60,565 nucleotides of DNA from Stenotrophomonas humi. GTDB taxonomy: Bacteria > Pseudomonadota > Gammaproteobacteria > Xanthomonadales > Xanthomonadaceae. The notes below the pieces were generated by a model. The model did no database searches. It was not told the DNA's origin and saw nothing but the letters and a program-made list of their open reading frames with translations. Made by a program: the position numbers and the translations under genes. Below, in pieces: positions 8,909 to 17,252 of the stretch; the first letter of the stretch is position 1, and every line of letters starts with the position of its first letter. Location of the stretch: NCBI RefSeq assembly GCF_001431415.1, contig NZ_LDJI01000050.1, positions 1-60,565 of the forward strand. The letters are read 5' to 3'.

Positions 8909-10342
8909 TCAGCGTCGCTGCAGCGGGGACAGACCCGGTGCCGGCGGTAGTGAGTCAGTGCCCAGAATCACGCGGTTGCGGCCCTGCTTCTTGGCCTGGT
9001 ACATGGCCGCGTCGGCACGCGCCATCACCCGCTCATAGTCGGGATGGCCGTCGTACAGCGCCACGCCGATGCTGGCGGTGATGGACAGGCGTTGCTCGTC
9101 GGAGAGTGGTACCGGTGCGTCATGGATGCGTCGGCACAGGCCTTCGGCGATCACCAATGCCTGTTGCTCTTCCACCGCCACCAGCACCACCACGAACTCC
9201 TCGCCGCCGTAGCGGAACACGTAATCGCTGCCACGGGTGAACTGGTTGAGGATGCTGGCCACATGCTGCAAGGCGCGGTCGCCAGCTTCGTGGCCGTGTT
9301 CGTCGTTGATGGCCTTGAAATGGTCCAGGTCCAGCAGCAGCACCGCGAAGCTGCCGTTGGACTTGTGCGCCAGATCGATCTCACGACGCAGCACCGTTGG
9401 CAGGAAGCGGCGGTTGAGCAGGTTGGTGAGCGCATCGCAGCCGGCGTCCAGTTCGCCGATGCGTTCAAACAACATGCCCAGCAGATTACGGATCTGGCTG
9501 ACCTTCGTGCGCACTTCCTGCAGCTGCAGGGCGCGGCTGCTGGGCTCGCTGTCCCGGTTTAGCGTGTGCTGCAACAGCTGATCGACGCCGCTGACCAAGG
9601 CGTTGATCTGCTGGGTCTCGGAACTTTCGCCAAAGCTGGGGATGCCCTTGTGGGTGAACCACAGGCCGAACTCGGATTGCGCCAGCGGCTGGAAACCGGC
9701 TACCTCGCCTTGGCTGGCCAAGGCGTAAAGCAGGGTGTTTTCCCAGTCCAGCAGCAGGGCGCGCTGGCGCTCACGCTCGGTGCTGACGTTCTGCACCAGC
9801 GAGAACAGGCGGTAAGCCGCATCGGTGCGTGAGGAACGATCGCGTGCGTTGGAGTAGGCCAGTGTCATGCCTTCCAGTGCGATATCGAACGAGGCGGTCA
9901 GGCTGGCAATGGCTGCATGCGCGGCTTTGCCGTGCCCGGCGCTTTCGGCGATCAAGGTGAACATGCGTTGCTTCAGCACGCGGGTACCCCGGGTGACCAG
10001 ATCAACCGGTATGCCCACACGTGCATGGACGTCGCCGACCACGCGCTGGGCGGCGATCAAGCTTTCCACGTTGTCAGGGTTTGCGCGCAGCAGATCGCCC
10101 ACCCAGCGCTGCATGGCGGGTTGCAGGCGCCCGCGTACCTGATCGTGAGACAGCGAGCGCGATGCGCGCGTGTCGTTCATCATCACTTTGTAGAAGTGCG
10201 CGGCCAGCTCGGCGGCATGCTGATCGCCCAGATCAGCCAGCACCTGGCTGGCCTGCGGGCCCGCTGCGGCAAGGCTGTTCTTCCAGTCGATGACGAGCGC
10301 AGAGCTTTCTGCATCTGCGTTGTGGGAGGTTACGTTGTTCAT
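8909..10342 (-). CDS. dosC: Globin-coupled heme-sensor diguanylate cyclase (DosC-like)
   Basis: A 477-residue protein with an N-terminal sensor globin (about 20-165), a middle linker domain (about 170-295) and a C-terminal GGDEF domain (about 300-465). It resembles E. coli DosC (YddV) throughout. The proximal heme ligand is His106 in VHARVGIP and the likely distal Tyr is Tyr51 in FYKVM. The active site is GGEEF at 379-383, and the product-inhibition site RxxD is RGSD at 370-373. It should make c-di-GMP under control of O2, NO or CO binding. I chose the ATG at 10342; an in-frame ATG at 10426 would add 28 residues without family support. No EAL partner (DosP) lies in the window. Confidence 0.88.
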   Translation of the reverse strand: MNNVTSHNADAESSALVIDWKNSLAAAGPQASQVLADLGDQHAAELAAHFYKVMMNDTRASRSLSHDQVRGRLQPAMQRWVGDLLRANPDNVESLIAAQRVVGDVHARVGIPVDLVTRGTRVLKQRMFTLIAESAGHGKAAHAAIASLTASFDIALEGMTLAYSNARDRSSRTDAAYRLFSLVQNVSTERERQRALLLDWENTLLYALASQGEVAGFQPLAQSEFGLWFTHKGIPSFGESSETQQINALVSGVDQLLQHTLNRDSEPSSRALQLQEVRTKVSQIRNLLGMLFERIGELDAGCDALTNLLNRRFLPTVLRREIDLAHKSNGSFAVLLLDLDHFKAINDEHGHEAGDRALQHVASILNQFTRGSDYVFRYGGEEFVVVLVAVEEQQALVIAEGLCRRIHDAPVPLSDEQRLSITASIGVALYDGHPDYERVMARADAAMYQAKKQGRNRVILGTDSLPPAPGLSPLQRR

Positions 10343-10480
10343 GCGTAGGATTGGCCGGCTGCCATGGGGCAGAGGGTGATTATCGGCAAGTATCGTCGTT
10401 GTTTGAGGAGAAACTGTGCGGAACATTGTGTTGTCTGTCCCCCTGATTGCTTGTGGGATCGCTGATGCGGGGTGTTGCCG

Positions 10481-11278
10481 ATGATCAGCGCCGGTCCGTT
10501 TCCGTTGATGGCATTGGTGGCATTGCTCGCGTTGGGGCTGGGCTGGGGCTTCGCACGCGCGCTGACTCCCGCCGCAGACGGATTGCGCAGCCGTGTTGGC
10601 GCGGTGGTGCTGGATGCCTTTCTGCTGGGCCTGTTGGGCGCGCGTCTGGCACATGTGGCCCTGCATTGGCGTGACTATCTGGCGCAGCCGTTGTCGATCA
10701 TCCGGCTGGGTGATGGCGGTTACTCGATTTGGGCGGGCCTGCTGGTGGCCGTCGGCTATGCGCTGTGGAAAACCCGCAAGCAAGCGCCGCGCAAGCCGGT
10801 ACTGCTGGGTCTTGCTGCCGGTGCAGCGCTGTGGGCCGTGGGTGGCATGGCATTGTTCGCGGTGCAGCGTTCGGCGATTCCGCTCCCCGACGCGGTACTG
10901 GTGGACATGCAGGGCCAGCCGGCGCCGCTGGCCGCCTTTACCGGCAAGCCGGTGGTGATCAACCTGTGGGCCACCTGGTGCGGGCCCTGCCGTCGCGAAA
11001 TGCCCGTGCTGGCGGCGGCTCAGCAAGCACATCCGCAAGTGCAGTTCGTGTTTGCCAATCAAGGCGAAACCGGCGAAGAAGTCGCCGCCTATCTGGCATC
11101 CGAGCGGATGCTGCTGGATAACGTGTTGTTGGACGACGCCTCCAAAGTGATGCAACAAACCGGCGCCAGAGCACTGCCCACTACGTTGTTTTTTGGCGCC
11201 GATGGTCGCCTGCGCAACGTGCACATGGGTGAACTTTCACGCGCGACGCTGGAAACGCGTTTGCGCGAACTGCAGTGA
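10481..11278 (+). CDS. Lgt-like membrane domain fused to a TlpA/thioredoxin domain
   Basis: A 265-residue protein. Residues 1-130 hold about four hydrophobic helices resembling part of prolipoprotein diacylglyceryl transferase: GLLGARLAHV recalls the Lgt GGRLGYV segment and GYSIWAGLL recalls its SFHGGL segment. The remaining Lgt regions are missing (a full enzyme is about 260-300 residues), so transferase activity is doubtful. Residues 135-265 form a TlpA-like thioredoxin fold with CGPC at 167-170 in INLWATWCGPC and a cis-Pro motif ALPTTLF. The thioredoxin part should face the periplasm and reduce disulfides. GTG at 10472 is an alternative start. A dsbG-like gene follows after 26 bp, so the two probably form one redox operon. 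Confidence 0.8.
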   Translation: MISAGPFPLMALVALLALGLGWGFARALTPAADGLRSRVGAVVLDAFLLGLLGARLAHVALHWRDYLAQPLSIIRLGDGGYSIWAGLLVAVGYALWKTRKQAPRKPVLLGLAAGAALWAVGGMALFAVQRSAIPLPDAVLVDMQGQPAPLAAFTGKPVVINLWATWCGPCRREMPVLAAAQQAHPQVQFVFANQGETGEEVAAYLASERMLLDNVLLDDASKVMQQTGARALPTTLFFGADGRLRNVHMGELSRATLETRLRELQ

Positions 11279-11304
11279 ATCCGTTTTTTCTGAAGAGGTA
11301 AGCA

Positions 11305-12135
11305 ATGATTCGATCGCATTCCATGCTGCTCCTGTTGGCCACCGTCGTGTTGGCTCCGACCGCCTGTGCCCGAGATGGCGAGCAGGCCAAGCCGGCACCC
11401 GCTGCAACAACAGCGTCGGCGACCGCCAAGCCCGCCGACGCCAACGAACCAGCGGTGGTGAAAACCCTGCGCACGCAGGGCGTGGAATTCATGGGCACCT
11501 TCGAAACGCCAATCGGCCTGACCGGCTATGCCGGCGTGGCCGGGCAGCGTCCGCTGGCGGTGTATGTATCCAAGGACGGCCAGTACGCCGTGGTCGGCAC
11601 GTTGGTCAATGCCAAGGGCGAAGACGCCAGTGCGGACAAGCTCAAGGAACTGGTCTCCGGCCCGATGGGCGCCCAGGCGTGGACCAAGGTCGAAGCCAGC
11701 CATTGGGTGGCCGACGGCAAGGCGGATGCACCGCGCATCATCTACGCCTTCAGCGATCCCAACTGCCCGTACTGCAACCACTTCTGGGAAGCGGCACGGC
11801 CATGGGTGGAGTCGGGCAAGGTGCAGATCCGCGAGATCCTGGTCGGGGTGATCCGCGAAGACAGCGCCAACAAGGCCGCCGCGATCCTGGGTGCGGCCTC
11901 GCCGGAAGCGGCGTTGCTGGAGAACGAGCGCAACTTCGCCAAGGGCGGCATCAAGCCGCTGGCAACGGTGCCGGCGGATGTCCAGGCCAAGCTGCGCAGC
12001 AACGAAATGCTGATGCTGGAGCTTGGCTTCCAGGGCACCCCGGGCATCCTGTTCAAGGACGCCGACGGCACCGTGCAGATGCGCTCGGGCATGCCGCAGG
12101 GCAACGACCTGCAGACCGTGCTGGGGCCGCGCTGA
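11305..12135 (+). CDS. dsbG: DsbG/DsbC-like periplasmic thiol:disulfide protein
   Basis: A 276-residue protein with an export signal (about 1-22), an Ala/Pro-rich linker (25-50), a cystatin-like dimerisation segment (about 52-125) and a thioredoxin domain with CPYC at 154-157 and a cis-Pro loop (QGTPGI). This order is that of DsbG/DsbC, which isomerise disulfides or protect single cysteines from sulfenylation. The signal ends LAPTACARD: Cys21 could be lipidated, though the -3 residue is Pro rather than Leu, or the chain could be cut after ACA. An AGAGG ribosome site precedes the ATG. It follows the TlpA-fusion gene by 26 bp, a plausible electron donor for it. Confidence 0.84.
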   Translation: MIRSHSMLLLLATVVLAPTACARDGEQAKPAPAATTASATAKPADANEPAVVKTLRTQGVEFMGTFETPIGLTGYAGVAGQRPLAVYVSKDGQYAVVGTLVNAKGEDASADKLKELVSGPMGAQAWTKVEASHWVADGKADAPRIIYAFSDPNCPYCNHFWEAARPWVESGKVQIREILVGVIREDSANKAAAILGAASPEAALLENERNFAKGGIKPLATVPADVQAKLRSNEMLMLELGFQGTPGILFKDADGTVQMRSGMPQGNDLQTVLGPR

Positions 12136-12218
12136 ACCCACTCCGGGCGTGTGCGGCGATGTAATAGTCTCCGCCGCACACGCCTGACTAAGCTGGCCCC
12201 GTTTTCCGGAGCCAGCCC

Positions 12219-13208
12219 ATGAGCCACGACCACAATCATCTGCCCAGCGAAATCCGTCACGAGAAGCCCCTATGGTGGGCACTGGGGCTGACCACTTCCT
12301 ACCTGGTGGTGGAAGTGGTCGGTGCGTTCTGGACCAACAGCCTGGCGCTGTTGTCCGATGCCGCACACATGGCCACCGACGCACTGGGCCTGATGATCGC
12401 GCTGACCGCCGTGCGCCTGAGCCGGCGTCCGCCCGATGCGCGTCGCACCTACGGCTACGCACGACTGGAAGCGCTGGGCGCCGTAGCGAACGGCCTGTTG
12501 TTGTTCGGCGTCGGCATTTACATCCTGTGGGAGGCGGCGGAGCGTTTCCGCGAACCGCAGGCCATCGCTTCCACCGGCATGATGTGGGTGGCCGCATTCG
12601 GCCTGGTGGTCAACCTGATCGCGATGCGCCTGCTCAGTGCCGGCAGCGGCGAGAGCCTGAACGTCAAGGGCGCGTACCTGGAAGTGTGGAGCGACATGCT
12701 CGGCTCGGTGGCGGTGATTCTGGGCGGTTTGATCATCTACCTCACCGGCTGGACGCTGGTTGATCCCATCCTCGCGGTGCTGATCGGCTTGTGGGTGTTG
12801 CCGCGCACGTGGGTGCTGCTGCGCGAGGCCATCAACGTGCTGTTGGAAGGCGTGCCCAAGGGAGTGGTGCTGGCCGATATCGAGCAGGCATTGCGCGGTC
12901 ATGCCGGCGTGGCCGGCATCCATGATCTGCATGTATGGGCACTGGCCTCGAGCACACCGGCGCTGACCGTGCATGTGGTGATGAACGACGGGCACGCGCC
13001 GGATGCATTGCGCCGGGAACTGGCCGACCTGCTGCACGAGCGCTTCGACATCGACCATGTGACGCTGCAGGTGGAAACGGATCACTGCGGTGATGACTGC
13101 GCGGAAGTGAAGTCGCACGATGGTCACGGTCACGATCACGATCACGATCACGAAGGGCATTCGCACGATTCGGATCGGCAGGGGCATCACGGGCATGTGC
13201 ATCGTTGA
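12219..13208 (+). CDS. CzcD/ZitB-type zinc (Co, Cd) exporter, cation diffusion facilitator
   Basis: A 329-residue CDF antiporter with an N-terminal His-containing start (MSHDHNH), six transmembrane helices, a cytoplasmic metal-binding domain (about 205-290) and a His/Asp-rich tail (about 300-329). TM2 carries SDAAHMATD with His50 and Asp54. TM5 carries AYLEVWSD with Glu155 and Asp159, where ZitB-like members have His and Asp; I recall Glu as common in the CzcD branch. It exports divalent metal from the cytoplasm in exchange for protons. The His tail may buffer zinc. A gap of 83 bp separates it from the dsbG-like gene, so shared transcription is possible but unproven. Confidence 0.88.
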   Translation: MSHDHNHLPSEIRHEKPLWWALGLTTSYLVVEVVGAFWTNSLALLSDAAHMATDALGLMIALTAVRLSRRPPDARRTYGYARLEALGAVANGLLLFGVGIYILWEAAERFREPQAIASTGMMWVAAFGLVVNLIAMRLLSAGSGESLNVKGAYLEVWSDMLGSVAVILGGLIIYLTGWTLVDPILAVLIGLWVLPRTWVLLREAINVLLEGVPKGVVLADIEQALRGHAGVAGIHDLHVWALASSTPALTVHVVMNDGHAPDALRRELADLLHERFDIDHVTLQVETDHCGDDCAEVKSHDGHGHDHDHDHEGHSHDSDRQGHHGHVHR

Positions 13209-13261
13209 GTAGCGCCAAGCGCTCCCTTCAACTCAAAAAAGCACACACGAATCAATCAAAG

Positions 13262-13290
13262 AAAAACGGAGCCTAAAGGCTCCGTTTCTC
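13262..13290 (-). terminator. Intrinsic terminator of the fatty-acid oxidation gene
   Basis: A perfect 10-bp stem (13264-13273 with 13278-13287, loop TAAA). Read on the minus strand it is followed by TTTTTCTTT, so it ends transcription of the gene stopping at 13315. On the plus strand the tail is only GTTTCTC; it may act weakly for the convergent CDF gene. Confidence 0.8.
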
Positions 13291-13314
13291 ATTCAATCAA
13301 TCACTAAAGCCCGC

Positions 13315-15390
13315 TTAAGCCACCGGCTCACGCAGAACTGCCATATCCCATCCCTGGCGCGGCGCAAAACGATCACCATGGCGCGCCTGCAAGGTCTTCA
13401 GCTTCTCCACCAGTGAATCAGCACCCGTAGCGCGGATGTGCTGGATCGGACCGCCACGGAACGGCGCAAAGCCGGTGCCGAAGATCACGCCGGCATCCAG
13501 CAGGTCGGCATCGGTCACCACGCCATCGTGCAGGCAGGCCACGGCTTCGTTGAGCAGCGGCAGAATCAGGCGATCCTCAAGATCCGACGGTGCCTGGTAG
13601 TCCTTGGCGACTTCCGGCTTCACCGCGCGGCCGTTCTCCCACTTGTAGATGCCCTGACCGTCCTTCTTGCCGCGCTTGCCCGGTTCCACGCTGGCCAGCG
13701 CCGCCGGGATCTGCAGGCCCAGGAACGGTGCCAGCTCCTTGCCCACGCCAGCGGCGACATCCAGCCCCACGGTATCGAGCAGCTCGATCGGGCCCATCGG
13801 CATGCCGAACTTCACCGCGGCCTTGTCGATCACCGGGCCGGGGATGCCCTCGGCATACGCGGTGGCCGCTTCCAGCATGTACGGGAACAGCACGCGGTTG
13901 ACCAGGAAGCCCGGCGTACCGGCCACCGGCACCGGGAACTTGCCCAGCGCCTTGCAGAACGCCGCCAGGCGCTTCTCGGTCTCTGGCGCCATGCCGTCGT
14001 GGTGGATGATTTCCACCAGCGGCATCTGTGCGACCGGGTTGAAGTAATGCAGGCCGGCAAACTGCGCCGGGCGCTGGATGTGGTCACGCAGCTCCACCAG
14101 CGGAATCGACGAAGTATTGGTGGTCAGCAGCGCGTCGGCCTTCATCCTCGGCTCCAGCGTCTGGTACAGCTCGCGTTTGGCTTCCGGGTTCTCGATGATG
14201 GCTTCGATCACCAGGTCGGCCTGGGCCACGCCGTCACCGGCCAGGTCGGCTTTCAGCCGTGCAGCCACTTCGGGTCGCTTGGCCGGATCCTTCACCTTCT
14301 TGTCGAACAGCGCTTGGGCGCGGGTCATGGCCGGGTCGATGAAACGCTGCTCGCGGTCCTGCAGCGTCACGGTGAAGCCCTTGTAGGCCGCCCATGCGGC
14401 AATGTCGCCGCCCATCACGCCGGCACCGACCACATGCACATGCTGGATGCCGGAGTCCTTGCCGCCCAGGCCCTTGAGCCGCTCGGTCAGGAAGAAGATG
14501 CGGATCAGGTTGCGCGCGGTCGGGCTGCTGGCCAGCTTGACCACGGCACGACGCTCGGCGTCCAGGCGCTTCTGGATGGGGCTGCCGCCGGTGCGTTCCC
14601 AGGTGCTGATCAGTGCGTACGGTGCCGGGTACTGGTCCTTCTTGGCCTTGCGCGCGACCTGCTTGGCCATCTGCGGTGCCAGGATCTTGCGTGCCGGCCA
14701 GGTGTTGGTCGCCCAGGCGGTGGCGCGCTGCTTGAACGGCCGGGTGACGCCCGACTGCAGCAGCGACACCGCCGCATCCACCAGCACCGCCGGCGCGGCG
14801 ACCTTGTCGACCAGGCCGATGCTGCGCGCGGCCGAGGCCGACAGGGTGCGGCCGGTCAGCATCATGTCCATCGCCGCCGGGGCGCCGACCAGCTGCGGCA
14901 GGCGCGAACTGCCACCCCAGCCGGGGAAGATGCCCAACTGGGTTTCCGGCAGGCCGATGCGGGTGGAGGCATCGTTGGAAGCCACGCGGTAGCGGCAGGC
15001 CAGCGCCAGCTCGGTGCCGCCGCCCAGGCAATGGCCGTGGATCGCGGCCACGGTCGGGCAGGGCAGTTCAGCCAGCTTCTGGTAAACATTCTGGCCGCGG
15101 CGGATGGCGTCATTGACGGTGCCGCGGCGGTCGAACTCCTGGAATTCCTTCAGGTCCGCGCCCGCAATGAAGCCGGCTGGCTTGGTCGAGCGCACCACCA
15201 CGCCCTTGGGCGGGTCGATGGCCAGCCGCTCGACGATGTCGCCCAGTTCCAGCAGCACGTCCTGCGACATCGCATTGACGGGGCTGTCCTTGCGGTCGAG
15301 GCTGAGCACGGCAATGCCGTCCTCGCGCAGTTCGGAGTGCCAATGATTGAAGCGGAGCCCGTCGAAGCCTGAGAGCATGGGACGTTCCAT
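13315..15390 (-). CDS. Fatty-acid oxidation multienzyme: enoyl-CoA hydratase / 3-hydroxyacyl-CoA dehydrogenase (FadJ/FadB alpha subunit type)
   Basis: A 691-residue bifunctional beta-oxidation enzyme. Residues 1-190 are the crotonase fold with the oxyanion segment GADLKEF and catalytic acids Glu127 (GGGTEL) and Glu149 (LPETQLG). Residues 315-500 are the NAD-binding dehydrogenase domain with GAGVMGG at 322-328 and the His448/Glu460 catalytic pair in HYFNPVAQMPLVE. The C-terminal dehydrogenase helical domain follows. It converts enoyl-CoA to 3-ketoacyl-CoA. It is slightly shorter than E. coli FadB or FadJ (about 715-730). No thiolase gene is adjacent; a thiolase lies at 37.7 kb. The ATG at 15390 is used; ATG at 15378 is possible. 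Confidence 0.9.
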   Translation of the reverse strand: MERPMLSGFDGLRFNHWHSELREDGIAVLSLDRKDSPVNAMSQDVLLELGDIVERLAIDPPKGVVVRSTKPAGFIAGADLKEFQEFDRRGTVNDAIRRGQNVYQKLAELPCPTVAAIHGHCLGGGTELALACRYRVASNDASTRIGLPETQLGIFPGWGGSSRLPQLVGAPAAMDMMLTGRTLSASAARSIGLVDKVAAPAVLVDAAVSLLQSGVTRPFKQRATAWATNTWPARKILAPQMAKQVARKAKKDQYPAPYALISTWERTGGSPIQKRLDAERRAVVKLASSPTARNLIRIFFLTERLKGLGGKDSGIQHVHVVGAGVMGGDIAAWAAYKGFTVTLQDREQRFIDPAMTRAQALFDKKVKDPAKRPEVAARLKADLAGDGVAQADLVIEAIIENPEAKRELYQTLEPRMKADALLTTNTSSIPLVELRDHIQRPAQFAGLHYFNPVAQMPLVEIIHHDGMAPETEKRLAAFCKALGKFPVPVAGTPGFLVNRVLFPYMLEAATAYAEGIPGPVIDKAAVKFGMPMGPIELLDTVGLDVAAGVGKELAPFLGLQIPAALASVEPGKRGKKDGQGIYKWENGRAVKPEVAKDYQAPSDLEDRLILPLLNEAVACLHDGVVTDADLLDAGVIFGTGFAPFRGGPIQHIRATGADSLVEKLKTLQARHGDRFAPRQGWDMAVLREPVA

Positions 15391-15549
15391 CCGGTTGTGT
15401 ATGGAGAAGATCGCTATGATCCAGAGGTTGTTTCCCCGGCGTCAAATCCCAATGCTTTGGAGTGTGATGCGTTCGCGCCGGCAACTGCTTCCCGACAGCC
15501 TAGCCGAACGGGAGTTAAAAGCCGGTGCGTCCCCCTCCGGCGAGGGGAC

Positions 15550-15577
15550 TGAACTTTTTCCGCGAGCAGCGGTCTCA
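15550..15577 (+). promoter_or_regulatory. Candidate sigma-E promoter of rpoE (autoregulation)
   Basis: TGAACTTT at 15550-15557 matches the GGAACTT -35 element of sigma-E promoters, followed after 16 bp by TCTCA at 15573-15577 as the -10. The expected transcription start is about 15583-15586, some 35 bases before the rpoE ATG. The remainder of 15391-15617 shows no gene. Confidence 0.65.
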
Positions 15578-15617
15578 TTGCCCGACGTCGGTTGGGCTGA
15601 CAGGAGTGCGGCCCGTT

Positions 15618-16238
15618 ATGGCCGAGGTTGAAACACCACAGGAGCTGGACCTGGAACTGGTCCGGCGAGTGCAGCACGGCGAGAGCGCAGCGTTCGATGT
15701 CCTGGTCCGCAAGTACCAGCATCGTGTCGTTGCCCTGGTCGGGCGCTACATCGCCGACTGGAGTGAATGTCAGGACGTGGCCCAGGACACTTTCATCCGC
15801 GCTTACCGCGCGATTGGAAACTTCCGTGGCGACGCCCAGTTCTATACCTGGTTGCATCGGATCGCAGTGAACACCGCAAAGAACTATCTGGCTGCACACA
15901 ACCGGCGCCCGCCGACCGACGATGTCGACATCGGTGACGCCGAGCAGTTCGACAGCGGCATCCGGCTGCGCGACACCGACACGCCCGAGCGTGAGTTGAT
16001 GCGCCAGGAGCTGGAACAAACCGTGATGAAGGCGGTCGAAGCGTTACCTGAAGAGTTGCGTTCGGCCATCACGTTGCGAGAGGTGGAAGGCATGAGTTAC
16101 GAGGAAATCGCACAGAAGATGGGTTGTCCGATCGGCACGGTGCGTTCGCGGATATTCCGTGCACGCGAGGCCATCGACGTTCAACTGCGGCCCTTGCTGG
16201 ATACCGCCAGTGCAACCCGTGAAAGGAGCCGCACATGA
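15618..16238 (+). CDS. rpoE: RNA polymerase sigma factor RpoE (AlgU)
   Basis: A 206-residue ECF sigma factor. Region 2 (about 20-90) has LVRKYQHRVVALVGRYI and the DxAQDTFIRAYRAIGNFRGDAQFYTWLHRIAVNTAKN stretch that contacts the -10 element. Region 4 (about 140-195) ends with EGMSYEEIAQKMGCPIGTVRSRIFRARE, the -35-binding helix-turn-helix. It directs the envelope-stress response. The start is the ATG at 15618, after an AGGAG; an upstream GTG in frame would add residues unlike the family. The stop overlaps the anti-sigma gene by 4 bp (ATGA), so the two are translationally coupled. The candidate promoter upstream suggests self-activation. Confidence 0.95.
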   Translation: MAEVETPQELDLELVRRVQHGESAAFDVLVRKYQHRVVALVGRYIADWSECQDVAQDTFIRAYRAIGNFRGDAQFYTWLHRIAVNTAKNYLAAHNRRPPTDDVDIGDAEQFDSGIRLRDTDTPERELMRQELEQTVMKAVEALPEELRSAITLREVEGMSYEEIAQKMGCPIGTVRSRIFRAREAIDVQLRPLLDTASATRERSRT

Positions 16239-17128
16239 AAAGCACAGGTCGTACCCCGGAGAACATGAACAGCACTGCCGACAAGTTTGAACTCCACTAC
16301 CGGCAGCAGCTGTCGGCATTGGTGGATGGTGAGCTGGCTGCCGACGAGGCACGCTTCATGCTGCGTCGTCTGGAGCACGATGCGGACCTGGCGGCCTGTC
16401 AGGAGCGCTGGCAGATGCTGGGCGATACGCTGCGCGGGCAGGCCTGTGCGCCGGCGCCATTGGATTTCAGTGCAAGGGTGCGCGCGGCCATCGCCGCCGA
16501 CGTGCAGCAAAATGGCCCTGCGCAGGTGACGTTGCAGCGCCCGCCGCGTCGCGGTTGGATGCGTTGGAGTGGTGGCGCGGCGTTGGCCGCTTCGGTTGCC
16601 GCCGTGGCGTTGTTCATGGCCCGTGAGCAGTTGCCGGGTGAGGCGTTGCCCGATCCGGTGATCGCCACCACCGCCCAGGTTTCCAGCGCGCCCGTGCAGG
16701 CCGCGACCGATTCGGGCCAGGTGGTCGGCGATGCAGCTGCGCTGGTCGCCGCTGCGCCGGCTGTCGCGGTTGCCGTGGCCCGTCGTCAGGATGCCGCGCA
16801 GCGCCGTGGCAGCGCTACCCGCACCCAGCAGGCCGCGCGCGCTTCTTCTGTCGCCCGGGCCACCGAGCCGCAACGCGCGCTGGCCGTCGCGCCGGTCCTG
16901 CCTGCCGCACAAAATCTGCAGCGTGATCCGTTCGCTGCCGCCGGTGTCCTGCAGGCGCGGCCGTGGCCGCGTTCGACGCTGTCGCCAGCGCTTTCGCAGG
17001 GGGGCGCTTTGAATGCCAACTTCCCGGTGCGGGAGCAGGGTGGAGCGACGTTCTACCCGTTCGAGCCGCGCCTGCCAGCCCATGAGGCCGAAAACGCCGA
17101 GCTGCCCCGGCTGGCGCCGCGTCACTGA
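16235..17128 (+). CDS. rseA: Anti-sigma-E factor RseA
   Basis: A 297-residue single-pass membrane protein. Residues 19-90 match the RseA N-terminal sigma-binding domain (YRQQLSALVDGELAADEARFMLRRL). A short hydrophobic segment at about 112-128 follows a basic stretch (PPRRGWMRW), giving an N-in topology. The remaining ~170 residues would be periplasmic: low-complexity, rich in Ala, Val and Arg, then a conserved-looking hydrophobic tail with YPFEPRLP. It is longer than E. coli RseA (216 residues). A GGAG ribosome site precedes the ATG. No rseB follows; the next gene encodes the MucD protease. Release of sigma-E should need stepwise proteolysis of this protein. Confidence 0.87.
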   Translation: MKSTGRTPENMNSTADKFELHYRQQLSALVDGELAADEARFMLRRLEHDADLAACQERWQMLGDTLRGQACAPAPLDFSARVRAAIAADVQQNGPAQVTLQRPPRRGWMRWSGGAALAASVAAVALFMAREQLPGEALPDPVIATTAQVSSAPVQAATDSGQVVGDAAALVAAAPAVAVAVARRQDAAQRRGSATRTQQAARASSVARATEPQRALAVAPVLPAAQNLQRDPFAAAGVLQARPWPRSTLSPALSQGGALNANFPVREQGGATFYPFEPRLPAHEAENAELPRLAPRH

Positions 17129-17252
17129 GTTTGCGGTGCCGGTCGGCGTCTGCTCACCGGCACCTCCCGCTGATCCTGCCAACATGCCATTGCCTGGCGT
17201 GGCCGCGCAGAACTTCCTTTCCGTATCCCGATGAACCGGAGGCTTGTTGCCG

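Noticed and set aside
8909..11224. Extending the globin-cyclase gene upstream to a start near 11224
   Set aside because: The added stretch overlaps the TlpA-fusion gene antisense and has Gln/Arg/His-rich shadow composition; the globin domain begins shortly after the ATG at 10342.
13125..13160. Short tandem CACGAT-type repeat resembling a CRISPR or microsatellite
   Set aside because: It encodes the His/Asp tail of the CDF exporter in frame and has no spacers.
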